Shown one piece after another: positions 1 to 7,574 of a stretch of 38,261 bases of DNA. The stretch's first letter is position 1. Each line of letters opens with the position of its first letter. The notes under the pieces were generated by a model. It was not told the origin of the DNA. It did not search any database and saw only the letters and a program-made list of their open reading frames with translations. The DNA comes from DTU036 sp964346475 (GTDB lineage: Bacteria > Bacillota > Clostridia > Peptostreptococcales > Acidaminobacteraceae), in contig CAYFUM010000014.1 of the NCBI GenBank assembly GCA_964346475.1, positions 1-38,261 on the forward strand, given 5' to 3'. Position numbers and translations under genes: made by a program.

Positions 1-20
1 AAAGTAGAAAGACTTAGAAA

Positions 21-43
21 GGCACCCCTAGTGGTGCCTTTTT
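21..43 (+). terminator. Intrinsic terminator of an upstream gene
   Basis: A 6-bp stem (ggcacc at 21-26 pairing with ggtgcc at 33-38) has a 6-nt loop and is followed by five T. It would end transcription of a gene lying left of the window. Confidence 0.7.
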
Positions 44-53
44 GCATTTATAA

Positions 54-82
54 TACAAAAAATTAAAAGTATATGTTATAAT
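54..82 (+). promoter_or_regulatory. Candidate promoter of the first lipoprotein gene
   Basis: TATAAT at 77-82 is preceded by TGT at 74-76, giving an extended -10 element. The matching -35 region at 54-59 is poor. The site lies about 70 bp upstream of the ATG at 154 and just after the terminator at 21-43, so it fits the start of a new transcript. Read by eye only. Confidence 0.4.
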
Positions 83-153
83 AATCCTATAGTTAAAAGT
101 CTAGCCTTAATAATTATTTACTAGATTAGGTAAATCTAGGGATAGGAGAAGCT

Positions 154-825
154 ATGAAAAAATTTTTAACTCTCTTTTTAGTTTTGGTCCTGGCTCTGTC
201 ACTTGTAGCCTGTGGTGATAAGCCTGAGGCTAAAGAGCCTGAGGACAAGGCTCCCGAGGAGGAGCTAGAGGAAGCTCCAGCGGAGCCTGAAGAAGAGCTG
301 GCTGAGGAAGAAGTTGAAGAAGAAGACGGTGAGGAAGAAGGAGTTCTCAGGGTCCTTGACATGGAAAGGTATGACGAGGGAGAAGGAGAGGTTATCCTAG
401 AATCCCAGTATGGCAGGGTTTTCATTCCAGAGGGTTTAAAGTATGAGATAGAAACAGTACCCGATGAGGACGAAACCTATGGAGATCTTTTCAGATTCTA
501 CTTTGGTGAAAAGTTTGCCATGATAGAGTTTGGTATTCAAGTAATAGACGATCTAGACAGTCTAGAGGGTGCAGTGGAGCGTGTAATTGACTATAATACT
601 TGGGATGGTGGTGACCATATCCTGGGAGAGAAGATTAAAATTGGCCAGCTTGAGTATCAGCAGATAACAATAGAAAATGAAGATGGAGGAGACAGTTACT
701 ATTTAGTATCTTACTTTGAGCATAAGCACGGTGGCGCAATTGTGGAACTTTTTGACTCAAGCGATGAGGACTTTTATAAAACCCCTCTAGCCAAGGAGAT
801 GCTGGAGAAAACAAGCTTTGAGTAA
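154..825 (+). CDS. Lipoprotein of unknown function with acidic linker
   Basis: The 223-residue product opens with a lipoprotein signal peptide: MKKF, a hydrophobic core, and the lipobox LVAC with the lipidated cysteine at residue 20. It should be anchored on the outer face of the cell membrane. Residues ~22-63 are almost all Glu, Asp, Ala and Pro, a flexible highly acidic linker. The C-terminal domain (about 70-223) is a soluble mixed alpha/beta region that I do not recognise. The start is fixed by a good site (ggagaa, 8 bases upstream). Signal peptide and linker closely resemble those of TupA at 21154, although the mature domains are unrelated. It appears monocistronic, with its own promoter and a strong terminator after the stop. 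Function unknown. Confidence 0.85.
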   Translation: MKKFLTLFLVLVLALSLVACGDKPEAKEPEDKAPEEELEEAPAEPEEELAEEEVEEEDGEEEGVLRVLDMERYDEGEGEVILESQYGRVFIPEGLKYEIETVPDEDETYGDLFRFYFGEKFAMIEFGIQVIDDLDSLEGAVERVIDYNTWDGGDHILGEKIKIGQLEYQQITIENEDGGDSYYLVSYFEHKHGGAIVELFDSSDEDFYKTPLAKEMLEKTSFE

Positions 826-838
826 AAATCATTTAAAT

Positions 839-877
839 AATAATCCCGTCCGGTATTAGCGGACGGGATTATTTTTA
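839..877. terminator. Bidirectional intrinsic terminator
   Basis: A perfect 14-bp stem (839-852 with 860-873) has a 7-nt loop and a T run at 872-876. It sits between convergent genes and reaches into the TAA stop of the minus-strand gene at 875-877. It is stronger for the plus strand; the U tract on the minus side is poor. Confidence 0.85.
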
Positions 878-1123
878 GATTATTTTCCTATCTGATATTT
901 TGAAGGTGGTGACTATTTCTTTGCCACAGGTCTTGGCAAAGGGGCAGCTGGAACAGACACTGACACAATCACTTCCTGTTTCTTCCTTGGTCAGATAACC
1001 CATTTTTATTAGTTTTTCTATTCCCTCATCCACCATGGGTGGAGATAGGTTTAGTTTCTTAGCGATTTGACTTCTGGATATATATCCTTCTTCATTTATC
1101 ACTTTTAAAATATCCTTTAGCAT
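875..1123 (-). CDS. feoC: FeoC-like winged-helix Fe-S protein
   Basis: The 82-residue protein is encoded directly downstream of feoB. The N-terminal half (about 1-50) reads as a winged-helix DNA-binding fold (IAKKLNLSPPMVDEGIEKL). The C-terminal part carries four cysteines, C53, C57, C60 and C66 (CX3CX2CX5C), the arrangement expected for the iron-sulfur site of FeoC proteins. FeoC is a small accessory or regulatory protein of the Feo ferrous iron transporter, thought to sense iron or oxygen and to protect or control FeoB; its exact role is unsettled. It follows feoB by 9 bp, so the two are probably cotranscribed. It could instead be annotated simply as a FeoC-like transcriptional regulator. 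Confidence 0.85.
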   Translation of the reverse strand: MLKDILKVINEEGYISRSQIAKKLNLSPPMVDEGIEKLIKMGYLTKEETGSDCVSVCSSCPFAKTCGKEIVTTFKISDRKII

Positions 1124-1132
1124 ATCTCCGCC

Positions 1133-3151
1133 TTAACTAAAACCCAGTAGGCTGCCGATTTGATAGATTAGCACTGCTGCAAGCCAGCCTATGGCAAAGG
1201 TGTAGAGAGCCATGGCTACAGGCCATCTAAGGGATTTGGTTTCCTTTGCAACTATGCTCAGTGTGGCAGCACAGGGGGTGTATAAGAGTACCATGACCAT
1301 GTAGGAAATGGCGGTCAGGTGGGTAAAGTGTTGCTGGATTGTCTTTACTAGAATGGTGCCTTCTTCCATGTACTCACCGGCATAGAGCATACCAAGAGTA
1401 CCTACCACAGCCTCCTTAGCAGGGATACCTGCAAAGAGAGCTACAGATTCCTGCCAGGTTCCAAAGCCTGCCGGCTTAAAGAGGGGGGTGAGGAAGGTTC
1501 CAACCTGTCCTAGAATGGACTCTTGGCTATAGGGCTCTGCAGAGCCAGGTAAAACTGCCAGGAGCCACATGATGGTTACTACCATAAAGATGGTGGTACC
1601 AGCTCTGAGGATAAAGCCAGAGACGTTGTTCCACATATCCCTAAGGACATTTTTCATCAGGGGCATTCTATAGGGAGGAAGCTCCATAATGAAGTAGGAG
1701 GGTTCTCCCTTAAAGAGGGTTTTACTAAAGATTTTTGCCAGTACAAGGGCAATGATTATTCCAAAGGAGTAGAGGGAGAAAAGGACTATCCCTCCATGGC
1801 CTGGGAAAAATGCCGCTATAAAGACAGAGTAGATGGGTAGTTTTGCACCACAGGACATAAAGGGATTTACCAGGGTGGTAATCATCCTATCCTTCTTATT
1901 GTCCAGGGTCCTTGCTGCCATGATCCCGGGTACGTTACAGCCAAAGCCTATAATCATGGATATAAAGGCCTTGCCCTGGAGGCCAAAGCTCCTCATAAGA
2001 TCATCCCATACATAGGCAGCCCTGGCCATATAGCCGCTGTCTTCTAAAAAGCCCAGTAGGAGATATAGTACGGTAATTAGAGGTACAAACTCTATTACTG
2101 CTCCAACGCCGTTTATTGCTCCGTCTACTACAAAGGAAACTAGCCAGTCTGGGAGATTCACAGCCACCATGAGGCCCTCAACTATCTCGCCAAGGTATTC
2201 TATTAAATTGGCAGCTCCTTCGCCTAATAGGCCTTCTCCTATTACAAAGGTAATCTGGAAGACCAGGAGCATGATCAGGGCGAAGGCTGGTATACCAAAG
2301 TACTTATTGGTTAGAACCTGGTCTATCCTGTCGCTAAGGGTTACCACCTCCACCTCGGGCCTCTTTACGGTCTGCTGGGCCACCTTGTTGGCAAAGGCGT
2401 ATCTTGAATCTACTATATCAAGCTCAAAGCTATCACTGGAGTGGTACTTGTAAAAGTCTTCTATTGCCTGGAGAATCTCACCATCCTGGCAGTCTTCCTC
2501 CAGCATCCTTTTTACTGTCTTATCTCCTTCAACAATTTTTATAGCTGCCCAGCGGGGAGAGAAGTCTAGGCCTCTGCCCTCCAGGGCCTCCTCCATATGG
2601 TCTATATGGTGGAGGACGGTTTCATTATATTCAAGAGGATTTTCAAAGCCATTATCTGAATCCATTAGCCTTATGGCCTCTGTTATAATCTCCTTTATTC
2701 CTGTGCCTCTATGGGCGACAGCCGGTATGACAGGAGCCCCTAAAAGCTGGGATAGTTTTTCCACATCAAACTTTATATTCCTTTTTTCTGCCTCATCGGC
2801 CATGTTAAGGGCGATGATTATCTTTTTTCCCATCTCCAGGAGCTGGGTGGTAAGGTAGAGGTTTCTTTCTATGTTGCTGGAATCTATGATGTTTATAAAG
2901 ACGTCGGCGTCGCCCTCTAGGATATACTCCATGGCAACTACTTCATCCTCTGAGAAGGCCCCCAGACTGTAGATACCAGGTAGGTCAACTACATCATAGT
3001 CTTGGCCTTCATAGTTAAAGGATCCTTCTTTTTTCTCAACAGTTACACCGGGCCAGTTTCCTACGTGCTGGTTAGAACCCGTCAGAGCGTTAAAGAGGGT
3101 GGTCTTCCCACTATTGGGATTGCCCACCAGTGCTATTATTCCATTTCTCAT
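1133..3151 (-). CDS. feoB: Ferrous iron transporter FeoB
   Basis: The 672-residue product is a full-length FeoB. The cytosolic G domain comes first: G1 P-loop GNPNSGKTT near residue 10, G3 DLPG near 56, G4 NMAD near 116. A helical guanine-nucleotide-dissociation-inhibitor-like segment follows. The membrane part (about 285-672) has many hydrophobic helices and two Gate regions; GFGCNVPGIMAAR and the second-gate region near TPCAATLS contain the conserved cysteines. It imports Fe2+ across the cell membrane. The ATG has a purine-rich site (gaggt) and follows feoA by 12 bp. The order feoA-feoB-feoC on the minus strand and the DtxR-type operators upstream indicate iron-controlled expression. Nothing is broken. 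Confidence 0.97.
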   Translation of the reverse strand: MRNGIIALVGNPNSGKTTLFNALTGSNQHVGNWPGVTVEKKEGSFNYEGQDYDVVDLPGIYSLGAFSEDEVVAMEYILEGDADVFINIIDSSNIERNLYLTTQLLEMGKKIIIALNMADEAEKRNIKFDVEKLSQLLGAPVIPAVAHRGTGIKEIITEAIRLMDSDNGFENPLEYNETVLHHIDHMEEALEGRGLDFSPRWAAIKIVEGDKTVKRMLEEDCQDGEILQAIEDFYKYHSSDSFELDIVDSRYAFANKVAQQTVKRPEVEVVTLSDRIDQVLTNKYFGIPAFALIMLLVFQITFVIGEGLLGEGAANLIEYLGEIVEGLMVAVNLPDWLVSFVVDGAINGVGAVIEFVPLITVLYLLLGFLEDSGYMARAAYVWDDLMRSFGLQGKAFISMIIGFGCNVPGIMAARTLDNKKDRMITTLVNPFMSCGAKLPIYSVFIAAFFPGHGGIVLFSLYSFGIIIALVLAKIFSKTLFKGEPSYFIMELPPYRMPLMKNVLRDMWNNVSGFILRAGTTIFMVVTIMWLLAVLPGSAEPYSQESILGQVGTFLTPLFKPAGFGTWQESVALFAGIPAKEAVVGTLGMLYAGEYMEEGTILVKTIQQHFTHLTAISYMVMVLLYTPCAATLSIVAKETKSLRWPVAMALYTFAIGWLAAVLIYQIGSLLGFS

Positions 3152-3163
3152 TGAAGTTTACCT

Positions 3164-3385
3164 CTATTTTTCCAGGACTATCTTGCTGGCTAGTCCACGG
3201 CCCAGAGCAACCTTGTTGCCATTGAGACTGACAATAACAGGGCCCGAATCATTTTTTATGATCTTTACCCTGGCCCCCGTGTTAAAGCCCATCTCATAGA
3301 GCCTCTTTGTGGCTCCCCTGCCAGCGCTTATCTTGCTGACCCTGCCCATATCGCCCTGGGCCAGGCTAGTAAGTATTTCCTTCAT
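3164..3385 (-). CDS. feoA: Ferrous iron transport accessory protein FeoA
   Basis: About 73 residues with the SH3-like FeoA fold: the motif LGRGLASKIVLEK at the end and VKIIKNDSGPVIVSLNGNKV in the middle are typical. FeoA binds or assists FeoB at the cytosolic face. The open frame can begin 12 bases earlier (ATG at 3397), but only the inner ATG at 3385 has a good ribosome site (GGAG, which overlaps the outer ATG), and it gives the usual family length, so I chose it. It is the first gene of the feo operon. Its upstream region holds two palindromes that probably bind the divergent DtxR-family repressor. Confidence 0.93.
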   Translation of the reverse strand: MKEILTSLAQGDMGRVSKISAGRGATKRLYEMGFNTGARVKIIKNDSGPVIVSLNGNKVALGRGLASKIVLEK

Positions 3386-3409
3386 GGTTTTCTCCATTAT
3401 CTATTACTA

Positions 3410-3422
3410 GGATAACTTATCC
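3410..3422. repeat. Short inverted repeat in the feoA leader
   Basis: ggataa-c-ttatcc is a perfect 6-bp inverted repeat around one base, located 25 bp upstream of the chosen feoA ATG. It may be a minor operator or chance; no evidence for either. Confidence 0.3.
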
Positions 3423-3456
3423 CACCTAAGTGAATAAATTCTGCTTTTTATGTGCT

Positions 3457-3484
3457 ATAATAAAGCAGAGTTAGTTATAACTAA
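3457..3484 (-). promoter_or_regulatory. Candidate feoA promoter
   Basis: On the minus strand TATTAT (3462-3457) can serve as -10, with a weak -35 (TTAGTT, 3484-3479) 16 bp upstream. The -35 lies inside the palindrome at 3469-3486, the position expected for repression by a metal-loaded DtxR-type protein. Confidence 0.45.
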
Positions 3485-3486
3485 CT
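3469..3486. promoter_or_regulatory. DtxR/MntR-type operator 1
   Basis: A perfect 18-bp palindrome with half site agttagtta. TTAG-N6-CTAA palindromes resemble binding sites of DtxR-family metalloregulators. It overlaps the likely -35 of feoA. Confidence 0.65.
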
Positions 3487-3491
3487 TTTAT

Positions 3492-3507
3492 GTTAGTCTA
3501 GACTAAC
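3492..3507. promoter_or_regulatory. DtxR/MntR-type operator 2
   Basis: A perfect 16-bp palindrome, gttagtctagactaac. Its centre is exactly 22 bp from the centre of operator 1, two helical turns, so both would face the same side of the DNA. The outer half sites (GTTAG / CTAAC) are identical between the two. Confidence 0.7.
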
Positions 3508-3511
3508 TTAT

Positions 3512-3539
3512 TTGTCAATAGCTAGAATGCCTATATTTT
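3512..3539 (+). promoter_or_regulatory. Candidate promoter of the DtxR-family gene
   Basis: TTGTCA (3512-3517) and TATTTT (3534-3539) are separated by 16 bp and lie just downstream of operator 2, about 45 bp before the GTG start. Autoregulation from the shared operators is plausible. Confidence 0.45.
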
Positions 3540-3581
3540 ATGACAAAATCAGCTTTTTCAACTTGTCCTAGGAGGTAATTA

Positions 3582-3956
3582 GTGAGGGTAGGTGAAACAA
3601 TAGAAAATTACTTGGAGACCATACTTATTCTCTCAAAAAGGCAGGATGAGGTCCGATCTATTGATGTGGTCAATGAGATGGGCTATTCCAAGCCCACCAT
3701 AAGTATTATGATGAAGCAGCTAAGGGAAAAGGACTATATAGAGGTAGATGATTCTGGCTTTATAAGCCTTAGCCCCCTGGGTCTTGCTATAGCCAGAGAG
3801 GTCTATGAAAAGCATGTGCTTTTAACTAAACTTTTAATAAAGCTTGGAGTCGATAAGGATAGGGCTGCCGAAGACGCCTGTAAGGTAGAACACGTTATAA
3901 GTAATGACACCTTTCAAAAAATAAAAGAGTACTACTTAAAGATGACATCAAAATAG
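3582..3956 (+). CDS. Short DtxR/MntR-family metal-dependent regulator
   Basis: The 124-residue product has an N-terminal winged helix-turn-helix (about 5-65, with YSKPTISIMMKQL as recognition helix region) and a helical metal-binding and dimerisation domain (about 66-120). The SH3-like third domain of DtxR/IdeR is absent, as in MntR. Aligning by eye with B. subtilis MntR, D8 is N9, E11 is E12, H77 is H78, E99 is C100, and E102/H103 are E103/H104. A cysteine at that position is the DtxR/IdeR pattern and favours Fe2+ over Mn2+, consistent with the divergent feoABC operon. It starts with GTG after a perfect AGGAGGT. It probably represses feoABC when iron is plentiful. Confidence 0.88.
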   Translation: MRVGETIENYLETILILSKRQDEVRSIDVVNEMGYSKPTISIMMKQLREKDYIEVDDSGFISLSPLGLAIAREVYEKHVLLTKLLIKLGVDKDRAAEDACKVEHVISNDTFQKIKEYYLKMTSK

Positions 3957-3977
3957 ACCTCCCCTGGGAGGTCTATT
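3952..3977. terminator. Bidirectional terminator
   Basis: An 11-bp perfect stem (3952-3962 with 3967-3977) with loop cctg contains the TAG stop of the regulator gene. The U tract is short. It lies between convergent genes. Confidence 0.6.
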
Positions 3978-4006
3978 CCTTTAAATAAATAACCAATAAA
4001 GTATCT

Positions 4007-5218
4007 TTACATAAATTGTAGCAGGTTACCCATAAAGATTCCCAGATAGTTCCCTATAATATAGCCAAAGACTCCAGCCAGCATGGCAGGGCCTATGAGC
4101 TTGTTCCAGCCCTTGGCTATGGCCATGGCAACGGCTGTGGTGGGCCCTCCAATGTTGGCATTGGAGGCCACCAGGATTTCCTCCAGGTTAAACCTAAAGA
4201 GCTTACCTAGGAGGAGAGAGACCAGCATATTTATAAGGACAATTATGCCGGTAAAGACCAGAAGCAGGGGGGAGCGGGTTAGGATAAGCTGCAAGGAAGC
4301 GGGGACCCCTATTACCACTAGGAAGATATAGATAAGAAAGGTCCCTATCTCCTCGGCTCCATTTATAGAGGACATAAAGTCTGGCAGGTAGGTGGCCAGC
4401 AGCATGGTAAGGGTGGTGATTAGGAGGTATTTATTGCCAAGAAGACCATTGATAAGATTTAGTAAGAATCCCCCGGTGGGAATTACTGAGCCCAGATAGC
4501 CTGCTATCTCCCCTGAAATCCAGACTATAAAAAAGGCTATAGCCACTGCAAAGGAGATGTCCTTTAAAGAGATGTCCTTTCTGCCCCAGTACTGGGCAGC
4601 CAGGGTTTCACCTTCTGAGGTATCCACCTGGCCTTCAACTTCATCCATGTGGGGATGATTAAAGTGTTTTTTGAAAAACCCAATAGAAGGTATAGCTAGG
4701 AGGACAAAGAAGTAGAGGGCCATAAGCAGGTTGTCTGCAACCACTAGAGCAGAGACCCATTCTCCCGGAGTGGCAAAGGATTCTGCCATGGCAGCAAAAT
4801 TTACCCCTCCTCCTATATAGGAGCCTGTCATAATGGCAGCCATCCTGTAGAGCTCTGGGATTTTGTTTCTGAGGAGGATAAAGGCAATAAAGGTGCCCAG
4901 CAGGGTTCCCAGGGAGCCGATAAGAAAGATAACCATCATCCTACCACTCTCCCTCCAGATTTTTTTAATGTTGGCATTAAAAAGTAAGAGGGGTATGGCC
5001 AGAGGGACCACATAGTCCCAGACTACATCAAAGGTGGGGGCGTCGGTGGGGATAATTCTAAAGTTAGCCAGGGCCATGGCAATGACCAGGCCTATAATTG
5101 CGCCGGTAATCTTGGAAGCCCACTTGTAGGTTTGTTCAAGGTAGATACTTAGGGCTGCTGTTCCTACAAGGATGGTCCACAGGGCCCAGCTATTATCAGG
5201 GCTAAAAAGCGTTGACAT
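4007..5218 (-). CDS. DUF819 family membrane protein
   Basis: The 403-residue, very hydrophobic product has about 10-11 predicted membrane segments. The N-terminal pattern (WTILVGTAALSIYLEQ), the segment AIPLLLFNANIKKIW, and the C-terminal NIGGPTTAVAMAIAKGW are those of the DUF819 (YjcL-like) family. Its transport substrate is not established; some members sit near amino acid or metal genes. A cytosolic loop rich in acidic residues (about 190-210) separates two halves. Start ATG has a strong aaggagg site. It stands alone between a convergent terminator and a long upstream noncoding stretch. Function remains unknown beyond 'likely transporter'. Confidence 0.85.
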   Translation of the reverse strand: MSTLFSPDNSWALWTILVGTAALSIYLEQTYKWASKITGAIIGLVIAMALANFRIIPTDAPTFDVVWDYVVPLAIPLLLFNANIKKIWRESGRMMVIFLIGSLGTLLGTFIAFILLRNKIPELYRMAAIMTGSYIGGGVNFAAMAESFATPGEWVSALVVADNLLMALYFFVLLAIPSIGFFKKHFNHPHMDEVEGQVDTSEGETLAAQYWGRKDISLKDISFAVAIAFFIVWISGEIAGYLGSVIPTGGFLLNLINGLLGNKYLLITTLTMLLATYLPDFMSSINGAEEIGTFLIYIFLVVIGVPASLQLILTRSPLLLVFTGIIVLINMLVSLLLGKLFRFNLEEILVASNANIGGPTTAVAMAIAKGWNKLIGPAMLAGVFGYIIGNYLGIFMGNLLQFM

Positions 5219-5665
5219 GATTTCCTCCTTAAATTCCTCAAGATTAAGATACTTATTATGTTCATTGGCAAAACAAGTGTAGACCCAGAGAAATCAGGCC
5301 TGCTTTCTTGCCCTAGGGCCTAGGAGTTTTAATAGGATTATTAGCATCATCCTTGACTGAACAGATCCCAAAATGAGAGAACCTATTAGGATAACTAATA
5401 GAGATGGATCTTGTCTCCTAGTCAAAACTTATTTGCTTCTTTCAACTATTATTTCTTATTGTCAAGTATACAACAGATGCTAGCCCATCTTCAAAGGTAT
5501 TTTTATTTTTTTCAAGCTAAAATCAAGCCGGTAAAGAAGGTAGTGTCTTTCTTAGGGTAAATGCAGTAGCCTAGAAGTGGTGGATTGCCTTTACCTTGCA
5601 AAGTTAGGATAATAATAAGCTAGATATGTTGGCTAGATATATTGGGCTTTTTTTTAAAATAAGCC
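5219..5665. other. Gene-free stretch upstream of DUF819 gene and T-box
   Basis: About 450 bases without a credible gene on either strand. It must contain the promoter of the minus-strand DUF819 gene, but I cannot place it with confidence. It holds two of three TTAGGATAA words (5386-5394, 5604-5612), a palindrome gccctagggc (5310-5319), and a repeated gctagatat near 5620-5640. No recognised riboswitch was seen here. Confidence 0.5.
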
Positions 5666-5694
5666 TTGACAAAGGAGAAAGAATTCATTAGGAT
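5666..5694 (+). promoter_or_regulatory. Promoter of the metNIQ T-box transcript
   Basis: A consensus TTGACA (5666-5671) and TAGGAT (5689-5694) are separated by exactly 17 bp, immediately upstream of the T-box Stem I. Transcription would begin around 5700. Confidence 0.65.
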
Positions 5695-5713
5695 AATTTT
5701 TATAGAGTAAAAG

Positions 5714-5951
5714 CGATGAAGAGAAGAGTAGGAAGGATGCCGCCATCCTAGAGAGTCTGGTTAGGTGAAAGCAGACATGGGGCAAATTCTGAAGATGGTC
5801 TCGGAGCAGGGGTGGCTGATAGGTAAGTCATCATGGGAGCGCCCATTACAGCGCCAGGCTATGTTAGTAGCTGGAGAGGAAGGAGTCGTGAGGCTTTTTC
5901 GAATTAAGGTGGTAACACGTGTAAACGTCCTTGCATTGCAGGGACTTTTTT
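5714..5951 (+). promoter_or_regulatory. Methionine T-box leader of metNIQ
   Basis: All hallmarks of a T-box are present. Stem I begins with gatgaagagaagagta (5715-5730), followed by the AGAGAG and GGTGAAAG elements (5750-5770). The likely specifier codon ATG is at 5795-5797 in the context ctgaag-ATG-gtctcggag. The T-box sequence aaggtggtaacacgtg is at 5906-5921 with TGGT at 5910-5913, which would pair with an ACCA tRNA end (discriminator A, as in tRNA-Met). Antiterminator arms AAGG/CCTT (5906-5909 with 5929-5932) compete with the terminator hairpin at 5927-5945 and its T run 5946-5951. Uncharged tRNA-Met should therefore allow read-through into the methionine importer. GAT (Asp) one base earlier is the only rival specifier and does not fit the genes. 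Confidence 0.9.
5927..5951 (+). terminator. Regulated terminator of the T-box
   Basis: The stem gtccttgc pairs with gcagggac (one G-U pair), followed by six T. It shares bases 5929-5932 with the antiterminator, so the two structures exclude each other. Confidence 0.85.
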
Positions 5952-5964
5952 ATTTGGAGGGATC

Positions 5965-6936
5965 ATGGTTGTAATTGAAAAGGTTAAAAAAAGCTATCCA
6001 GGGGGAGTGGAAGCCCTTAGGGGGATTAGCCTGGAGATTGGCCAGGGGGATATCTATGGCATTATAGGTCTTTCTGGTGCAGGTAAGTCCACCCTGCTGC
6101 GCTGTATCAACGGCCTGGAGTCTCCCTCCTCGGGTAGGGTCCTGGTGGAGGGCAGGGAAGTGGCAGCCATGGATAAAAAGGAGCTGCGGGCTCTGAGAAG
6201 AGACATAGGCATGCTCTTTCAAAACTTCAATCTCTTTGAAGCCAGGAAGGTCTATGACAATGTGGCCTATCCCTTAAAGCTTAGGGGGACTTCTAAGAAA
6301 ACCATAGAAGAAGAGGTCATGAAGATGCTCAGGCTGGTGGGACTAGAAGATAAAGCTCTGGCCTATCCCCACCAGCTGTCGGGAGGCCAAAAACAAAGGG
6401 TTGCCCTGGCAAGAGCCCTGATTTCAAAACCCAGGATCCTTCTTTTAGATGAGGCCACCTCGGCACTGGATAGTGCCACGGGCCAGGCAGTACTGGAGTT
6501 AATTGGAGAAATAAAGACAAAGCTGGATTTAACGGTAATCCTTATAACCCACGATCTGGAGGTGGTCAGGTCCATCTGCAGCCATGTGGCCATCCTAGAA
6601 GATGGCCAGCTCCTGGAGGCGGGACCCATTGCCAGGATGTTTAGGGGAAACCATATCAGGAGGATAAGGGAGGACCTTAGCCTGCCCCCCGGGGTCCTCA
6701 GGGGCCGGGGCCTTCTTCTCACCTTCTCGGGCCAGTCGGCCCAGGAGGCGGTTATCTCAAAGCTCATAAGCAGCCTGGGAGTTGAAGTAAATATCCTACT
6801 GGGCAAGATTGAGTATGTTGATCATGAAGCCCTGGGAAGACTTCTCATTGAGGTAGAAGAAGTAGAAGAGGATAGGATCAGGACCTTCCTCGAGGAAAGA
6901 GGAGTTGGAGTGGAGGACTATTATGGATTTTCTTAA
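5965..6936 (+). CDS. metN: Methionine ABC transporter ATP-binding protein MetN
   Basis: The 323-residue product contains Walker A GLSGAGKST (35-43), a Q-loop, signature LSGGQKQRVALARAL, Walker B LLLDEATSALD and the H-loop ITHD. The C-terminal NIL regulatory domain (about 240-323) binds methionine and inhibits transport in characterised MetN proteins. It powers uptake of methionine with MetI and MetQ at the cytosolic face of the membrane. The start has ggagg, and the gene is first after the Met T-box. It overlaps metI by 14 bp. Confidence 0.97.
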   Translation: MVVIEKVKKSYPGGVEALRGISLEIGQGDIYGIIGLSGAGKSTLLRCINGLESPSSGRVLVEGREVAAMDKKELRALRRDIGMLFQNFNLFEARKVYDNVAYPLKLRGTSKKTIEEEVMKMLRLVGLEDKALAYPHQLSGGQKQRVALARALISKPRILLLDEATSALDSATGQAVLELIGEIKTKLDLTVILITHDLEVVRSICSHVAILEDGQLLEAGPIARMFRGNHIRRIREDLSLPPGVLRGRGLLLTFSGQSAQEAVISKLISSLGVEVNILLGKIEYVDHEALGRLLIEVEEVEEDRIRTFLEERGVGVEDYYGFS

Positions 6937-7567
6937 TTTACTTTTAACCAGTCTAGGGGAAACCCTGGTACTGGTGGGGGTCTCCTCGGCTCTAGCAGGT
7001 TTTATTGGTCTTATCCTGGGGCTTCTCCTGGTGGCTCTAGGGCCTGGAGGGGTTGAAGAGAATAGGTATTTTTACTTTGTCCTCTCAAAAATCCTTGACG
7101 CCATTAGATCCATTCCCTTTATAATCCTCCTCCTCTTTCTCTTTCCCATAACCAGGAAGGTGACAGGGACCAGTATTGGAATGAAGGCTGCACTCTTTCC
7201 CCTTATAGTGGCAGCCAGTCCCTTCTATGCCAGGATAAGTGAGGGGGCCCTGCTGGAGGTGCCCAGTGGAATTAGAGAGGCAGCTGCCAGTATTGGTGCA
7301 GGTAGCTGGGAGATTCTAAAGGTCATGCTGGTGGAGGCTAGAGCCCCTCTTTTAAGGGGACTGATAAACCTAATTATAAATCTAGTTGGTTACTCCGCCA
7401 TGGCAGGAGTAGTGGGAGGTGGCGGCCTAGGGGACCTAGGAATCCGCTATGGTATGCATAGATATAACTTCCAGGTCATGCTGGCGACGGTTATTTTCTT
7501 ATATGTACTTGTCAGTTTAATCCAAAATATAGGCGACAGATATGTGGCCAGTCTTCAAAGAAAGTGA
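6923..7567 (+). CDS. metI: Methionine ABC transporter permease MetI
   Basis: About 214 residues with five hydrophobic membrane segments and the binding-protein-dependent permease EAA loop (GIREAAASIGAGSWEIL). The frame is open from a TTG at 6905, but the ATG at 6923 has a well-spaced ggagg and gives the usual family length, so I chose it. It forms the membrane channel of MetNIQ and overlaps metN, implying translational coupling. Confidence 0.95.
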   Translation: MDFLNLLLTSLGETLVLVGVSSALAGFIGLILGLLLVALGPGGVEENRYFYFVLSKILDAIRSIPFIILLLFLFPITRKVTGTSIGMKAALFPLIVAASPFYARISEGALLEVPSGIREAAASIGAGSWEILKVMLVEARAPLLRGLINLIINLVGYSAMAGVVGGGGLGDLGIRYGMHRYNFQVMLATVIFLYVLVSLIQNIGDRYVASLQRK

Positions 7568-7574
7568 GAGAAAA

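Noticed and set aside
126..425. Serine-rich minus-strand open frame
   Set aside because: It is the antisense of the GAG/GAA-rich acidic linker of the lipoprotein and has no ribosome site.
5700..5964. SAM riboswitch upstream of metN
   Set aside because: The T-box hallmarks explain the entire leader; no S-box core was seen.
5765..5974. Short plus-strand open frame before metN
   Set aside because: It lies inside the T-box leader and runs over the terminator into metN; no ribosome site.
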